From positions 62,001-126,000 of the forward strand of contig CANFXW010000004.1 in NCBI GenBank assembly GCA_947451145.1: DNA of 64,000 bases. The letters run 5' to 3'. Source of the DNA: Sphingomonadaceae bacterium. GTDB taxonomy: Bacteria > Pseudomonadota > Alphaproteobacteria > Sphingomonadales > Sphingomonadaceae. The notes below the pieces were generated by a model. It worked only from the letters and a program-made list of their open reading frames with translations, was not told the origin of the DNA and ran no database searches. Below are positions 50,907-60,106 of the stretch, one piece after another; positions within the stretch are counted from its first letter, which is position 1, and every line of letters begins with the position of its first letter. A program made the translations under genes and the position numbers.

Positions 50907-50949
50907 AAAAAGGGGGCCATGATGCAGCTGCACCATGGCCCCCTTTTTT
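50907..50949. terminator. Bidirectional intrinsic terminator
   Basis: AAAAAGGGGGCCATG (50907-50921) pairs with CATGGCCCCCTTTTT (50934-50948), leaving a 12-base loop. The A-run and T-run at the two ends make it work in both directions, ending the DUF885 gene (plus) and the DUF937 gene (minus). Confidence 0.88.
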
Positions 50950-50971
50950 GGTCCGGTTGTGGACCGGAAGC

Positions 50972-51331
50972 TTAGTTCTTGCCGAACAGGCCGCCAGCCA
51001 TTCCGGCAATATCGTTGAGCGGGCTGCCGTCACCGTCCTTGTCGAGCATGCCGGTAAGGCCCGAAAGCGCCGAATTGCCCTGCAGCAAGCCGGAAAGCTG
51101 GCCAAGCCCGCCTTCGCCGCCAAGGTGCGAGGCGATCTGGCCGAGCATGCCTGAGTCCATGCCGGTCTTGGCTGCCGCGGCTTCAATCGTATCGCCGGGT
51201 TCGGCATGGCTCTGGCCGAGCGCCTTGACCGCCATTTCAGCCATCGAAGGATCGATGCCGAACTTGCCAGCAATGCTGCTGATATCGAGGTTCCCGCCAA
51301 CCTGGCCGAGGATGCTGTCAAAAAGGCTCAT
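50972..51331 (-). CDS. DUF937 family protein
   Basis: This 119-residue protein begins MSLFDSILGQVGGNLDISSI and contains Gly/Ala-rich repeats of the type FGIDPSMAEMAVKALG and TGMDSGMLGQIASHLGGEG, typical of DUF937 (YidB-like) proteins. ATG 51331 is chosen because GGAG lies 8 bases upstream and the family begins there; the frame is open to 51364. The function is unknown; no signal peptide or membrane segment is seen. Confidence 0.82.
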   Translation of the reverse strand: MSLFDSILGQVGGNLDISSIAGKFGIDPSMAEMAVKALGQSHAEPGDTIEAAAAKTGMDSGMLGQIASHLGGEGGLGQLSGLLQGNSALSGLTGMLDKDGDGSPLNDIAGMAGGLFGKN

Positions 51332-51446
51332 GAATGCGACTCCAGATAATGAAGCCGCAATCATGGCGCAGAAACAAATCAGTTCAACGACAATTATCGC
51401 ACCGGTAACGTAATGTTACACGGCGCGTATCCTCGGTGGCGAACGA

Positions 51447-53045
51447 TCAGGCGGCGACGAGCGCAGCCTTCATCACGCCTTCGTCAACATAGTCGACAAA
51501 TTGCGCAAAGTTGTCAGCGAACTTGCGGACCAGTTCCTGCGCAGCCACGTCGTATTCGGCGGCATCAGCCCAAGCACCGCGTGGATCGAGCAACTTGCTG
51601 TCCACACCGTCAACCGCCACCGGCACTTCGATGCCGAAGTTCGGGTCCTTGCGGAACTCGGCATTGAGCAAGGTGCCATCAAGCGCGGCGTTGAGCAGCG
51701 CACGGGTGGCCTTGATCGGCATGCGCTTGATGCCGGGCATCGTTGCCTTGCCACCCGACCAGCCGGTGTTGACCAGCCAGCACTGCGCGCCGCCCTTGGC
51801 GATGCGCTCTTTCAGCAGGTTGCCATAGACGCTGGGGTGGCGCGGCATGAAGGCAGCGCCGAAGCAGGTCGAGAAGGTTGCCTCAGGCTCGGTCACGCCG
51901 ATTTCGGTACCGGCGACCTTGGCGGTGTAGCCCGAAAGGAAGTGGTACATCGCCTGCTCGGGCGTCAACCGCGCGATCGGAGGCAGAACGCCGAAGGCAT
52001 CGGCAGTGAGGAAGATGATGTTTGACGGCGGGGGGCCGAGGTTTTCATCGCTGGTGTTCGGGATGAACTCGATCGGATAGGCGCCGCGGGTGTTCTCGGT
52101 CTTGCTGGCGTCGGTGAAGTCGAGCTCACGCGTGGCTTCGTCCATCGCCACGTTCTCGAGGATCGTGCCGAACATCTTGGTGGTGGCGTAGATTTCGGGC
52201 TCACCCTCGGCCGAGAGGTTGATCATCTTGGCGTAGCAGCCGCCTTCGAAGTTGAACACGGCCTGGTCCGACCAGCCATGCTCGTCATCGCCGATCAGCG
52301 TGCGGCTGGCGTCAGCCGAAAGCGTAGTCTTGCCGGTGCCCGAAAGGCCGAAGAAGATCGCGCTGGTGCCGTCCGAGCCAATGTTGGCCGAGCAGTGCAT
52401 CGGCATCACGCCCTGCGCCGGAAGCAGGTAGTTCAGCAGGCCGAACACGCCCTTCTTCATCTCGCCCGAATATTCGGTGTTGCCGATCAGGATCAGCTTT
52501 TCGGTGAAGTTGACCGAGATCACCGTATCGCTGCGGCAACCGTGGCGCTCAGGATTGGCCTTGAAGCTGGGCAGGTTGATGATGGTGTATTCCGGCGCGA
52601 AGCCGGCCAACTCGTCTGCTGTCGGGCGCACCAGCAAGGTGCGGACGAACAGGCTGTGCCAGGCCATCTGGGTGATCACGCGCACGGCTACGCGATATTC
52701 GGGCTGGCTGCCGCCGAACAGGTCGGCGACGTAAAGCTCGTCCTGATCCTTCAGTGCGGCCATGAAATCGGCCTTCAGGTTGGCCCAGTGCTCAACCGAC
52801 ATCGGCTGGTTGATCTTGCCCCAGTTGATCTGGTCTTCGGTGGCAGCATCGCGGACGATGAACTTGTCCTTCACGCTGCGCCCGGTGAATTTACCGGTAT
52901 CGACCAGCAAAGCGCCATCCTTGGTCAGGCGGCCTTCGCCGCGCTGAACTGCATGTTCAACCAGCGGCGCGGTGCCAAGGTTGGCAAACAGTTTTGCACT
53001 GGTGGTGATACCCTGTTTGTCGAGCGGGTAGGAAAGCTGGGCCAA
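51447..53045 (-). CDS. pckA: Phosphoenolpyruvate carboxykinase (ATP)
   Basis: This enzyme makes phosphoenolpyruvate from oxaloacetate for gluconeogenesis. From TTG 53045 it has 532 residues, the normal length, with [12 protein letters not shown], the kinase loop [26 protein letters not shown] and [21 protein letters not shown] lies about 9 bases before the TTG; an in-frame ATG at 53066 and frames to 53153 would add residues without homology. It is divergent from chvI, which in rhizobia and other alphaproteobacteria is the conserved neighbour of pckA, and ChvI is known to influence pckA there. Confidence 0.93.
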   Translation of the reverse strand: MAQLSYPLDKQGITTSAKLFANLGTAPLVEHAVQRGEGRLTKDGALLVDTGKFTGRSVKDKFIVRDAATEDQINWGKINQPMSVEHWANLKADFMAALKDQDELYVADLFGGSQPEYRVAVRVITQMAWHSLFVRTLLVRPTADELAGFAPEYTIINLPSFKANPERHGCRSDTVISVNFTEKLILIGNTEYSGEMKKGVFGLLNYLLPAQGVMPMHCSANIGSDGTSAIFFGLSGTGKTTLSADASRTLIGDDEHGWSDQAVFNFEGGCYAKMINLSAEGEPEIYATTKMFGTILENVAMDEATRELDFTDASKTENTRGAYPIEFIPNTSDENLGPPPSNIIFLTADAFGVLPPIARLTPEQAMYHFLSGYTAKVAGTEIGVTEPEATFSTCFGAAFMPRHPSVYGNLLKERIAKGGAQCWLVNTGWSGGKATMPGIKRMPIKATRALLNAALDGTLLNAEFRKDPNFGIEVPVAVDGVDSKLLDPRGAWADAAEYDVAAQELVRKFADNFAQFVDYVDEGVMKAALVAA

Positions 53046-53153
53046 GGTCTTCTCCTGTGGGCGCATGCCGCTACGGAAATGCTCCCGAGCGTGTCGATGC
53101 ATAGGTATGCGAGATTCGGGGCCGCGAATAGTCGAGCCATTCGCACCCGTCAA

Positions 53154-53283
53154 ACCGCATGAGCGAATAGCGCGGCATTGTTACCGGTTTCCTATCATTT
53201 TTTCACCGGTTCAATTGATTGTCAGGGTGTAATCAACCGGCTAACCCTTGCGCCGCAATCAACCGGTCAGGCCAACCAATCGC
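53154..53283. promoter_or_regulatory. pckA-chvI divergent control region with repeated ACCGGTT motifs
   Basis: ACCGGTT occurs at 53183-53189 and 53205-53211. The inverse context, AATCAACCGG, occurs as direct repeats at 53231-53240 and 53257-53266, just before the chvI start. Several copies of one short motif between a divergent regulator and target gene are consistent with operator sites; the binding protein is not identified. Confidence 0.4.
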
Positions 53284-54024
53284 ATGGACGCGAATTCCGA
53301 TTCTCCAGTGCCCGCGCAGCAAGTTATCGCTCTGGTCGATGATGACCGCAACGTGCTGACCACCGTATCGATCGCGTTGCAGGCCGAAGGCTTTGCCACG
53401 CGGGTCTATGCCGACGGGCAGGCAGCGCTTAAGGCCCTGCAGGATAACCCGCCCGACCTTGCCATCTTCGACATCAAGATGCCGCGGATGGACGGGCTGG
53501 AACTGCTGCAGAAACTGCGCGAGACTTCGGGGCTTCCGGTGATCTTCCTCACCTCGAAGGACGAGGAAACCGATGAGGCGCTGGGGCTGGCGATGGGGGC
53601 GGACGATTACATCGCCAAGCCGTTCAGCCAGCGCCTGCTGACGGCCCGCATCAGGGCGATCCTGCGCCGCACCGAACTCGCCAAGCAAGTGCCCGACGGA
53701 CCTGCCGATGACGAGGCAGCACAGCCGGTGCGCCGCGGCCGCCTTGAGCTTGATCCCTTGCGCCACCGGGTAACCTGGGACGGCAAGCCGGTGACGCTGA
53801 CCGTTACCGAATTCATGATCCTTGAAGCGCTGGCCCAGCGGCCCGGGGTGGTGAAGAGCCGCAACCAGCTGATGGACGCCGCCTATAGTGACGACATCTT
53901 CGTCGATGACCGGACAATCGACAGCCACATCAAGCGCCTGCGCCGCAAGATCCGCGCGGTAGACAATGATTTCAGCGCAATCGAAACCCTCTACGGCGCC
54001 GGTTACAGCTTCACCGATGGCTGA
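53284..54024 (+). CDS. chvI: Response regulator ChvI (OmpR family)
   Basis: This 246-residue regulator has a receiver domain ([19 protein letters not shown], phospho-acceptor Asp63 in [11 protein letters not shown], and the Lys in DYIAKPFSQ) and a winged-helix DNA-binding domain ([32 protein letters not shown]). ATG 53284 is chosen over TTG 53248. Gene order with chvG, hprK, rapZ and PTS genes matches the conserved alphaproteobacterial block controlling envelope stress, acid response and central carbon use. Confidence 0.94.
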   Translation: MDANSDSPVPAQQVIALVDDDRNVLTTVSIALQAEGFATRVYADGQAALKALQDNPPDLAIFDIKMPRMDGLELLQKLRETSGLPVIFLTSKDEETDEALGLAMGADDYIAKPFSQRLLTARIRAILRRTELAKQVPDGPADDEAAQPVRRGRLELDPLRHRVTWDGKPVTLTVTEFMILEALAQRPGVVKSRNQLMDAAYSDDIFVDDRTIDSHIKRLRRKIRAVDNDFSAIETLYGAGYSFTDG

Positions 54025-55576
54025 CGAGGACAAGATCAGCCAGCCCGAGCGGCTGTTCTGGACACGGCGCATCGCCCTGACCACACGCATTCTGGCGGTG
54101 AACATCATCGTGCTCTCGCTGCTGGCGGGCAGTCTTTTCTACCTTGATTCCTATCGCAACAAGCTGCTGACCGAGCGGTTCGAACTGGCCCGGTCAGAGG
54201 CCCAGATCATCTCTGATGCGCTGGCCGAAACCCCGCGCAGCGAGCGTGCGCCCCTGCTCGCGCGGATCGGCACCGAACAGCACCTGCGCCTGCGGCTCTA
54301 TGATGCGCGCGGCCACCAGATCGCTGATTCATTTCTGCTGGCAGACCCTTCGTTCCAGTTCGCCGATCCGGAAAACGACGGCTGGGCCTTGAAGGCGGCG
54401 CGTATCCTTGATCGCAGCATGGACTGGGTACTGGGTGCGGCGGAAATCCCTGACTATGTCGAGGCCGCTATCCCCACCGCTGATGCCTGGCCCGAAGTGG
54501 CCGAAGCGCAAAAGGCCAATGACACCATTGTGCGCGAACGCCGCGCGCCCGATGGCACGCCGGTGTTCACCGCCGCTGCTCCGGTGGGCGAACGCGGCGA
54601 GGCGCTGCTCACCACCCGCAACGCCACCGATATCACGCTGAAGGTGCGCGATGCCCGCCAGACGCTGGCGATCATCATCGGGATCGCGCTGCTGTTTTCG
54701 ATCCTGCTCTCGCTGTTTCTTGCCCGCACTATCGTTCAGCCGTTGAAAGCTCTGGTGCGCGCGGCGGTGCGGGTGCGGCTCGGGCGTGAGCGCGAGGTTG
54801 TCGTCCCCCGCCTGCCCGAACGTGGTGACGAGATCGGCCTGCTCGCCCGCGCCCTGTCCGACATGAGCGCGGCACTGCGCCAGCGGATCGACGCGGTGGA
54901 AAGCTTCGCCGCCGATGTCGCCCACGAACTCAAGAACCCGCTCGCCAGCCTGCGCAGTGCGGTGGAAACTCTGGGCAAGGTCGAAGACCCCGAGCTGCGC
55001 CGCCAACTGATCGGCATTGCCGCACACGATGTGCGGCGGATCGACCGGTTGGTGACCGAGATTGCCGATGCCAGCCGGATTGATGCCGAACTCTCGCGCA
55101 CCACATTCGAGCCGGTCGATCTCGGCGCTCTGCTCAAGGGCCTGACCGGCGAGCGGGCCGAGCGCAGGGCCGATGGCGGCGCGCAGGTTATGTTCAAGGC
55201 CCCGGCCAAGCGCGTTCTGGTTATGGGTGATCCGGGGCGGCTGGAACGGGTGTTCGCCAACCTGCTCGACAACGCCGCCTCTTTTTCCCCGCCCGGGGGA
55301 ACCATCGAGATCGCTGTATCGCGTCGCGGAGGCCGTGTGCGGGTCAGTGTCAGCGACGACGGCTCTGGCATCCCGGTCGAGGCGCGCGAAAAGGTGTTCG
55401 AGCGTTTCCATTCGGACCGGCCCGAGGGCGAGGACTTTGGCAGCCATTCGGGGCTGGGGCTGGCGATTGCCCGCACCATCGTTACCGCGCACGACGGCAC
55501 CCTCACCGCGCATGACCGCGCTGATGGCAAGCCGGGTGCCTGCCTGATCCTCGACCTGCCCGAGGCCGCAGCATGA
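54017..55576 (+). CDS. chvG: Sensor histidine kinase ChvG
   Basis: This 519-residue inner-membrane kinase has two membrane segments (about 25-45 and 214-235) flanking a periplasmic sensor, a HAMP region, the phospho-His motif [20 protein letters not shown] and ATPase boxes [14 protein letters not shown] and [20 protein letters not shown]. It overlaps chvI by 8 bases and hprK by 4. ChvG is the partner of ChvI. Confidence 0.94.
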   Translation: MADEDKISQPERLFWTRRIALTTRILAVNIIVLSLLAGSLFYLDSYRNKLLTERFELARSEAQIISDALAETPRSERAPLLARIGTEQHLRLRLYDARGHQIADSFLLADPSFQFADPENDGWALKAARILDRSMDWVLGAAEIPDYVEAAIPTADAWPEVAEAQKANDTIVRERRAPDGTPVFTAAAPVGERGEALLTTRNATDITLKVRDARQTLAIIIGIALLFSILLSLFLARTIVQPLKALVRAAVRVRLGREREVVVPRLPERGDEIGLLARALSDMSAALRQRIDAVESFAADVAHELKNPLASLRSAVETLGKVEDPELRRQLIGIAAHDVRRIDRLVTEIADASRIDAELSRTTFEPVDLGALLKGLTGERAERRADGGAQVMFKAPAKRVLVMGDPGRLERVFANLLDNAASFSPPGGTIEIAVSRRGGRVRVSVSDDGSGIPVEAREKVFERFHSDRPEGEDFGSHSGLGLAIARTIVTAHDGTLTAHDRADGKPGACLILDLPEAAA

Positions 55577-56004
55577 CCGCCCTCTATCAGGCGACAGGCG
55601 TTGCGATTGGCGGACCCAAGGGCGGGCGCGGCCTGCTGATCGAAGGGCCGCCGGGCTCTGGCAAGACCAGCCTCGCGCTTGCGCTGATCGATCGCGGGGC
55701 TGCGCTGATCGGTGATGACGGGGTGGCGCTGTCGCTCGATGCCAAGCGCCTGCTAGCCAGCCCGCCACCGGCGACAGCGGGCCTGATCGAGGTCCGCAAT
55801 GTCGGCATCATTGCACGGCCCTTTGCTGCGCAAGTGCCAGTCGCGCTGGTGCTCCGGCTCGATCCACAGGCCCCGCGCTATGTCGAGGCTGCCGAGACCT
55901 GCACCATCGCCGGCTTTACCATTCCGCTGATCCGCCTGTGGCCGGACAGCCCGGTGCTCGCGCTTCGTGCCGAACTGGCACTGGAGCTCCATGGTCTTGT
56001 CTGA
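55573..56004 (+). CDS. hprK: HPr kinase/phosphorylase, short alphaproteobacterial form
   Basis: This phosphorylates HPr on a serine. The 143-residue protein has the P-loop IEGPPGSGKTSLAL, then ALIGDDGVAL and AGLIEVRNVGII, the HprK signature. It lacks the N-terminal domain of the Firmicute enzyme, as is normal in alphaproteobacteria. Its target HPr, with the matching Ser50, is encoded 1.4 kb downstream. Confidence 0.92.
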   Translation: MTALYQATGVAIGGPKGGRGLLIEGPPGSGKTSLALALIDRGAALIGDDGVALSLDAKRLLASPPPATAGLIEVRNVGIIARPFAAQVPVALVLRLDPQAPRYVEAAETCTIAGFTIPLIRLWPDSPVLALRAELALELHGLV

Positions 56005-56056
56005 TCGCAATAAGCCTAATGGACATTCCCCATAACTCGGAGCAAACCGCGCGCCG

Positions 56057-56992
56057 ATGCCTGCCACTACCCCTAACGAGTCGCATGAAAGCCGACAGCG
56101 CGTGCTGCTGGTCACCGGCCTGCTCGGCGCCGGCAAGACGACTGCGCTCAAGGTACTGGAGGACCTCGGCTGGGAAGTGATCGACAATTTCCCGATCCGC
56201 ATGCTTGGCCAACTCATCGGCAATCCCGGCGAACTCGTCGACGGCTTGCGCCCGCCGCTCGCCATCGGTTTTGACACGCGCACCCGCGGGTTCAATCCGC
56301 ATGAGGTGATCCAGCGGGTCAAGAGCCTGACCGAGCGTGATGATCTGACCGTTACCACGCTCTACCTCGATTGCTCGGGCCGAGAGCTGGAGCGGCGGTA
56401 TAACGAAACCCGTCATCGCCATCCGCTGGCTGCTGATATGCCAGTGGCTTCGGGCATCGCTGCCGAGCGCGAATTGCTCGATCCGCTGCGCCGCTGGGCC
56501 GATATGGTGATCTCGACCACCGACATGACCTCGAACGATCTTCAGCAGAAGATTCGCGAGCATTTTGCGCCGATTTCGGAAGCGGGCCTCACGCTGACGC
56601 TATCCAGCTTCGGCTTTTCGCGCGGCATGCCACCGGTCGCCGATCTGGTGTTCGATATGCGTTTTCTCGATAACCCGCACTGGGTGGAAGAGCTGCGCCC
56701 GCTGACCGGCATGGACGCCGTGGTAGGCGAACACATCCGTCAGGACGAGGCTTTCGGCACTGCATTCACGCAGATTCGTGACCTGCTGCTCACCCTGCTT
56801 CCCCGCTATGACGCGCAGGGTAAAGCCTATGTCCACGTCGCTTTCGGCTGCACCGGCGGGCGGCACCGTTCGGTGTTCATGGCCGAGCAGATGGCCGCGG
56901 CCTTGCGCGACTCAGGATTTTCGCCCACATTGCTGCACCGCAATTTGACATCGCGTGCGGCTGATCTGGTTGAGGGAGCCAAGGCGCGATGA
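56057..56992 (+). CDS. rapZ: RNase adapter RapZ (P-loop nucleotide-binding protein)
   Basis: This 311-residue protein has the P-loop LVTGLLGAGKTTALKVLEDL, WEVIDNFPIRMLG, FDTRTRGF and the C-terminal VHVAFGCTGGRHRSVFMAE, matching RapZ/YvcJ. In E. coli RapZ directs RNase E processing of the small RNA GlmZ, controlling glucosamine-6-phosphate synthesis; in alphaproteobacteria the role is less certain. It lies inside the PTS block. Confidence 0.93.
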   Translation: MPATTPNESHESRQRVLLVTGLLGAGKTTALKVLEDLGWEVIDNFPIRMLGQLIGNPGELVDGLRPPLAIGFDTRTRGFNPHEVIQRVKSLTERDDLTVTTLYLDCSGRELERRYNETRHRHPLAADMPVASGIAAERELLDPLRRWADMVISTTDMTSNDLQQKIREHFAPISEAGLTLTLSSFGFSRGMPPVADLVFDMRFLDNPHWVEELRPLTGMDAVVGEHIRQDEAFGTAFTQIRDLLLTLLPRYDAQGKAYVHVAFGCTGGRHRSVFMAEQMAAALRDSGFSPTLLHRNLTSRAADLVEGAKAR

Positions 56993-57044
56993 GGGCAAGA
57001 ACAACAGGGTCGAAGCCGACGGCTTTCCGGAGTCCATTTTTCCT

Positions 57045-57458
57045 ATGATTGGTATGGTGCTGGTAACCCACGGCGATCTTGCCGCGGAATTTGTGCATGC
57101 GATGGAACACGTCGTCGGGCGGCAGGAAGCCGTGGCGACCGTGTGCATTGCCCCCAACGACGACATGGAAATCCGGCGCAAGGAAATCTCCGAAGCCATT
57201 GCCAAGGTCGATTCGGGTGAAGGCGCGGTGGTGCTGACCGATCTGTTCGGCGGCACCCCATCGAACCTTGCTATCTCGCTGATGAAGGCCGGGCGGATCG
57301 AGGTGATCGCCGGGATCAACCTGCCGATGCTGATCCGCCTTGCGGGTGCACGCAAGGCGATGGCGGTTGGCGATGCGGTGAAGGCTGCGCGCGATGCCGG
57401 GCGCAATTACATCACCATCGCTTCAGAATTCCTCGGATCAGAGGTGGATGCGGCATGA
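57045..57458 (+). CDS. PTS EIIA component, mannose/fructose type
   Basis: From ATG 57045 this 137-residue protein reads MIGMVLVTHGDLAAEFVHAM with the phospho-His9, and VVLTDLFGGTPSNLAISLM, as in mannose-type EIIA. No permease genes lie nearby, so it belongs to the regulatory PTS of alphaproteobacteria, receiving phosphate from HPr. It overlaps ptsH by 4 bases. The frame upstream to 56955 overlaps rapZ without homology. Confidence 0.92.
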   Translation: MIGMVLVTHGDLAAEFVHAMEHVVGRQEAVATVCIAPNDDMEIRRKEISEAIAKVDSGEGAVVLTDLFGGTPSNLAISLMKAGRIEVIAGINLPMLIRLAGARKAMAVGDAVKAARDAGRNYITIASEFLGSEVDAA

Positions 57459-57733
57459 GCGCGATTTGCGAAACGGTTGAGATCGTCAACCAGCGCGGGC
57501 TGCACGCCCGGGCGAGCGCCAAGTTCGTCAACTTCGTCGCCAAGCTGCCCGAGAGCATCTCGGTGGTCGTTTCGAAGGATGGCAATGAAGCCAATGGCGG
57601 CTCGATCCTCGGCCTAATGATGCTGGGCGCGGCCAAGGGTGACACTATCGAGATCTGCGCCAGCGGCGAAGGTGCCGATGCCATCATGCCCAAGCTGGTC
57701 GGCCTCGTCATGGACGGCTTCGGCGAGGATTGA
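57455..57733 (+). CDS. ptsH: HPr phosphocarrier protein
   Basis: This 92-residue HPr has the EI-dependent phosphorylation site His17 in NQRGLHARASAKFV and the regulatory Ser50 in ANGGSILGLMMLGA, the site used by HprK. Both switches are thus encoded in the same operon. The EI gene is not in the window. Confidence 0.95.
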   Translation: MSAICETVEIVNQRGLHARASAKFVNFVAKLPESISVVVSKDGNEANGGSILGLMMLGAAKGDTIEICASGEGADAIMPKLVGLVMDGFGED

Positions 57734-57737
57734 TCGC

Positions 57738-58538
57738 TTGATCCGCCGCGAAATCACCGGCTTTTCCAACCCCACGGTCAAGTTCCTGCGCTCGCTGCGC
57801 GAGAAGAAGCACCGCAAGGCGGCGGGCAAGTTCCTCGCCGAAGGACTGCGGCTGCTCACCGATGCGCGGGAGAGCGGGCATATTCCCGAGATCCTGGTGA
57901 TGGCCAAGGGCCGCGATAATCACGCCCTGCTCGCCGCGCTGGAAGCCGATGTCGTGGCGGCGGGCGGCGAAGTGATCGAGACCAGCGACGACATCCTCTC
58001 CAAGATCACCGGCAAGGATAACCCGCAGGCGGTGGCCGGCGTGTTCGCCGAGTTTGATACTTCGCTTGGCGCGCTGGATCGCGGCAAGGCGAAGATCTGG
58101 CTGGTCGCCCAGGCGCTGCGCGATCCCGGCAACCTCGGCACCATGCTGCGCACCGGCGACGCGATTGGCGCGGGCGGGCTGATCCTGCTTGATGATTGCG
58201 CCGATCCCTTTTCGGTCGAAGCCGTGCGGGCGAGCATGGGGGCGGTATTTACGCAAAGGGTGGCGCAGGCCCGATGGGATGAGTTCGAGCCGTGGCTGCG
58301 TGCGGGGGCCGGTCAACTGGTCGCCGCCAGCCTGCGCGAAGCCCAGCCCTACCGCGGCGCGCCCTATGCAGCGCCCTGCTTCGTCATGGTCGGCAACGAG
58401 TCGCGCGGGCTGCCCGAAGAATACGAGATGGCCTGCGATCTGCGGGTGACCATGCCGATGAAAGGCCGCGCAGACAGCCTGAACGCGGCGGTAGCGGCGG
58501 CGGTACTGGGGTATGAGGTGCTGGCTTCGGTCGGGTGA
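57738..58538 (+). CDS. SpoU/TrmH-family RNA methyltransferase
   Basis: This 266-residue SPOUT methyltransferase carries LVAQALRDPGNLGTMLRTGD, ASMGAVFTQRV, CFVMVGNESRGLPEEYEMAC and RVTMPMKGRADSLNAAVAAA, forming the trefoil knot and SAM site. The N-terminal part (SNPTVKFLRSLREKKHRKAAG) resembles the rRNA 2'-O-methyltransferase substrate-binding domain. The start is TTG 57738, 4 bp after ptsH, with GAGGA upstream. rRNA is the likelier target than tRNA. Confidence 0.88.
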   Translation: MIRREITGFSNPTVKFLRSLREKKHRKAAGKFLAEGLRLLTDARESGHIPEILVMAKGRDNHALLAALEADVVAAGGEVIETSDDILSKITGKDNPQAVAGVFAEFDTSLGALDRGKAKIWLVAQALRDPGNLGTMLRTGDAIGAGGLILLDDCADPFSVEAVRASMGAVFTQRVAQARWDEFEPWLRAGAGQLVAASLREAQPYRGAPYAAPCFVMVGNESRGLPEEYEMACDLRVTMPMKGRADSLNAAVAAAVLGYEVLASVG

Positions 58539-58565
58539 TTGGCCCTGCTATCACTCATCCAATTT

Positions 58566-58705
58566 CGTCATCCTGAACTCGTTTCAGGATCCATTATGCC
58601 GCAAAAGCAGTGTTTGCCGGATGACAGCAAACCGCGAGGCTTTGCGGCGAAACTTCGCTTCGGTCTGTGTCGAGGAATGGATCCTGAAACGAGTTCAGGA
58701 TGACG
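58566..58705. repeat. Palindromic repeat pair with 30-bp perfect arms
   Basis: The 30 bases at 58566-58595 (starting CGTCATCCTGAACTCGTTTC) are the exact reverse complement of 58676-58705. The 80-base interior holds a second, shorter pair, GCCGCAAA and TTTGCGGC. The element occupies almost all of the gap between the methyltransferase and rmuC, which converge here, so it may also act as a transcript end. Confidence 0.88.
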
Positions 58706-58727
58706 GGAAATTAGGAGAGTTCGCGCT

Positions 58728-60068
58728 TCAGGCCGCATCCTCGTCATTGGCCGCTGGCAGAGCAACCACATCGGCTCCTTCGGCATGGCGCGGCAAGGCT
58801 TCGATCAGCGGCACATCCTCAATCTCGCGCTTGCCGATCTCGATGCCCTTGTCACGCAGGCGTTTGCCTGAGGCGAGGACATTGCGCTCAAAGCTCGAGA
58901 CGAACTTGTTGTAATTGTTGACCGCGCTTTCGAGCCCGCCACCAACCTTCTTCAGGTGTTCGGCAGCGACCGCCAAGCGGTCATAAAGCTCGGCCCCTGC
59001 GCGCCCGATCTCGATCGCCTCGCGCGCCAGCTTGTCCTGTGACCAGACCATGGCAACCGTGCGGGCAATCGCCACGAGGTTGGTCGGCGTGGCCAGCAGC
59101 ACGCGGCGCTGGAAGGCGAAGTCCCACAGCTCCGGATCAGCCTCAAGCGCGGCGGCGACAAAATGCTCGCCGGGAACGAACATCACGACATAGTCTGGCG
59201 CTTCCTCGAACTGGCTCTGATAGCTCTTCGCGCCCAGCTGCTGCACATGGTTGCGCATCGATTGCGCGTGCTGTGCCATATGGGCATCGCGAGCGGTATC
59301 GTCGCCCGCCTCATAGGCAGCCTGATAGGCGTTGAGAGAAACCTTGGCGTCGATCACCAGCTTCTTCTGTCCCGGAATGTTGACCACGGCATCGGGGCGC
59401 AGGCGGCCATCTTCGGTATCGATCGAATGCTCGGTGACGAAATCGGTATGCTCGGCAAGGCCGCACTGTTCGAGCACGTTGCGCAGCTGCTGCTCGCCCC
59501 AGCGCCCCCGCGCCTTGGGGGCATTGCGCAGCGAATTGCCGAGCCGCGCTGCTTCGGCTTTGACCTGTTCCTGCCCTACCCGCATCAGTTCGATCTGGCC
59601 GAACAGTTGGCCGAAGGCATCGACCCGCTTGGCCTCGATGGAAGCGACCTGATCCTCGTAGGACTTGAGTTTCTGTCCCACCGGTTCAAGCAGCGCCTTG
59701 ATCCGCGCTTCGTTCTTTTCCTCGGAAACGCTGAAACGCTCGGCCGCGCGCTGGAGGAACACTTCCTGCGCCTGACCCAGCACTTTCGCCCCCGCCGCTT
59801 CGAATTCCTTCTTCAGCGCCTCCTGAGATTGCAGCAGCAGCGCCTTCTGCTCGTCGAAATTGGCGGCGTTGGCCTCCAGCGTGGCGATCTTGATCGAGGC
59901 GTCGCCGAGTTCCTTGATCGCCCGGCGGAATTCCTCCTCGCGCCCTTTGGCCTCGGCTTCGGCAGTATCCAACCGCGCACGCAGATCGGAAGCGGGCCGA
60001 CCGCCAAGGAACCAGCCGAGCCCAAGGCCGATAACGAGCGACAGAATCGCGATGATTGCAGGTGACAT
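58728..60068 (-). CDS. rmuC: DNA recombination protein RmuC
   Basis: This 446-residue protein begins with a membrane helix (IIAILSLVIGLGLGWFLGG), followed by a long coiled coil (about 25-170) and the nuclease-like RmuC domain: GRWGEQQLRNVLEQCGLAEH, RPDAVVNIPGQKKLVIDAKV and DYVVMFVPGEHF. RmuC limits inversion at short inverted repeats in E. coli. It is monocistronic. Confidence 0.93.
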   Translation of the reverse strand: MSPAIIAILSLVIGLGLGWFLGGRPASDLRARLDTAEAEAKGREEEFRRAIKELGDASIKIATLEANAANFDEQKALLLQSQEALKKEFEAAGAKVLGQAQEVFLQRAAERFSVSEEKNEARIKALLEPVGQKLKSYEDQVASIEAKRVDAFGQLFGQIELMRVGQEQVKAEAARLGNSLRNAPKARGRWGEQQLRNVLEQCGLAEHTDFVTEHSIDTEDGRLRPDAVVNIPGQKKLVIDAKVSLNAYQAAYEAGDDTARDAHMAQHAQSMRNHVQQLGAKSYQSQFEEAPDYVVMFVPGEHFVAAALEADPELWDFAFQRRVLLATPTNLVAIARTVAMVWSQDKLAREAIEIGRAGAELYDRLAVAAEHLKKVGGGLESAVNNYNKFVSSFERNVLASGKRLRDKGIEIGKREIEDVPLIEALPRHAEGADVVALPAANDEDAA

Positions 60069-60106
60069 GGCTTCAGGTTAACGGGAACAGAGAAAGAACG
60101 CTAGTA

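Noticed and set aside
54329..55768. A 479-codon open frame on the minus strand opposite chvG
   Set aside because: It is antisense to a clear histidine kinase and has no family features.
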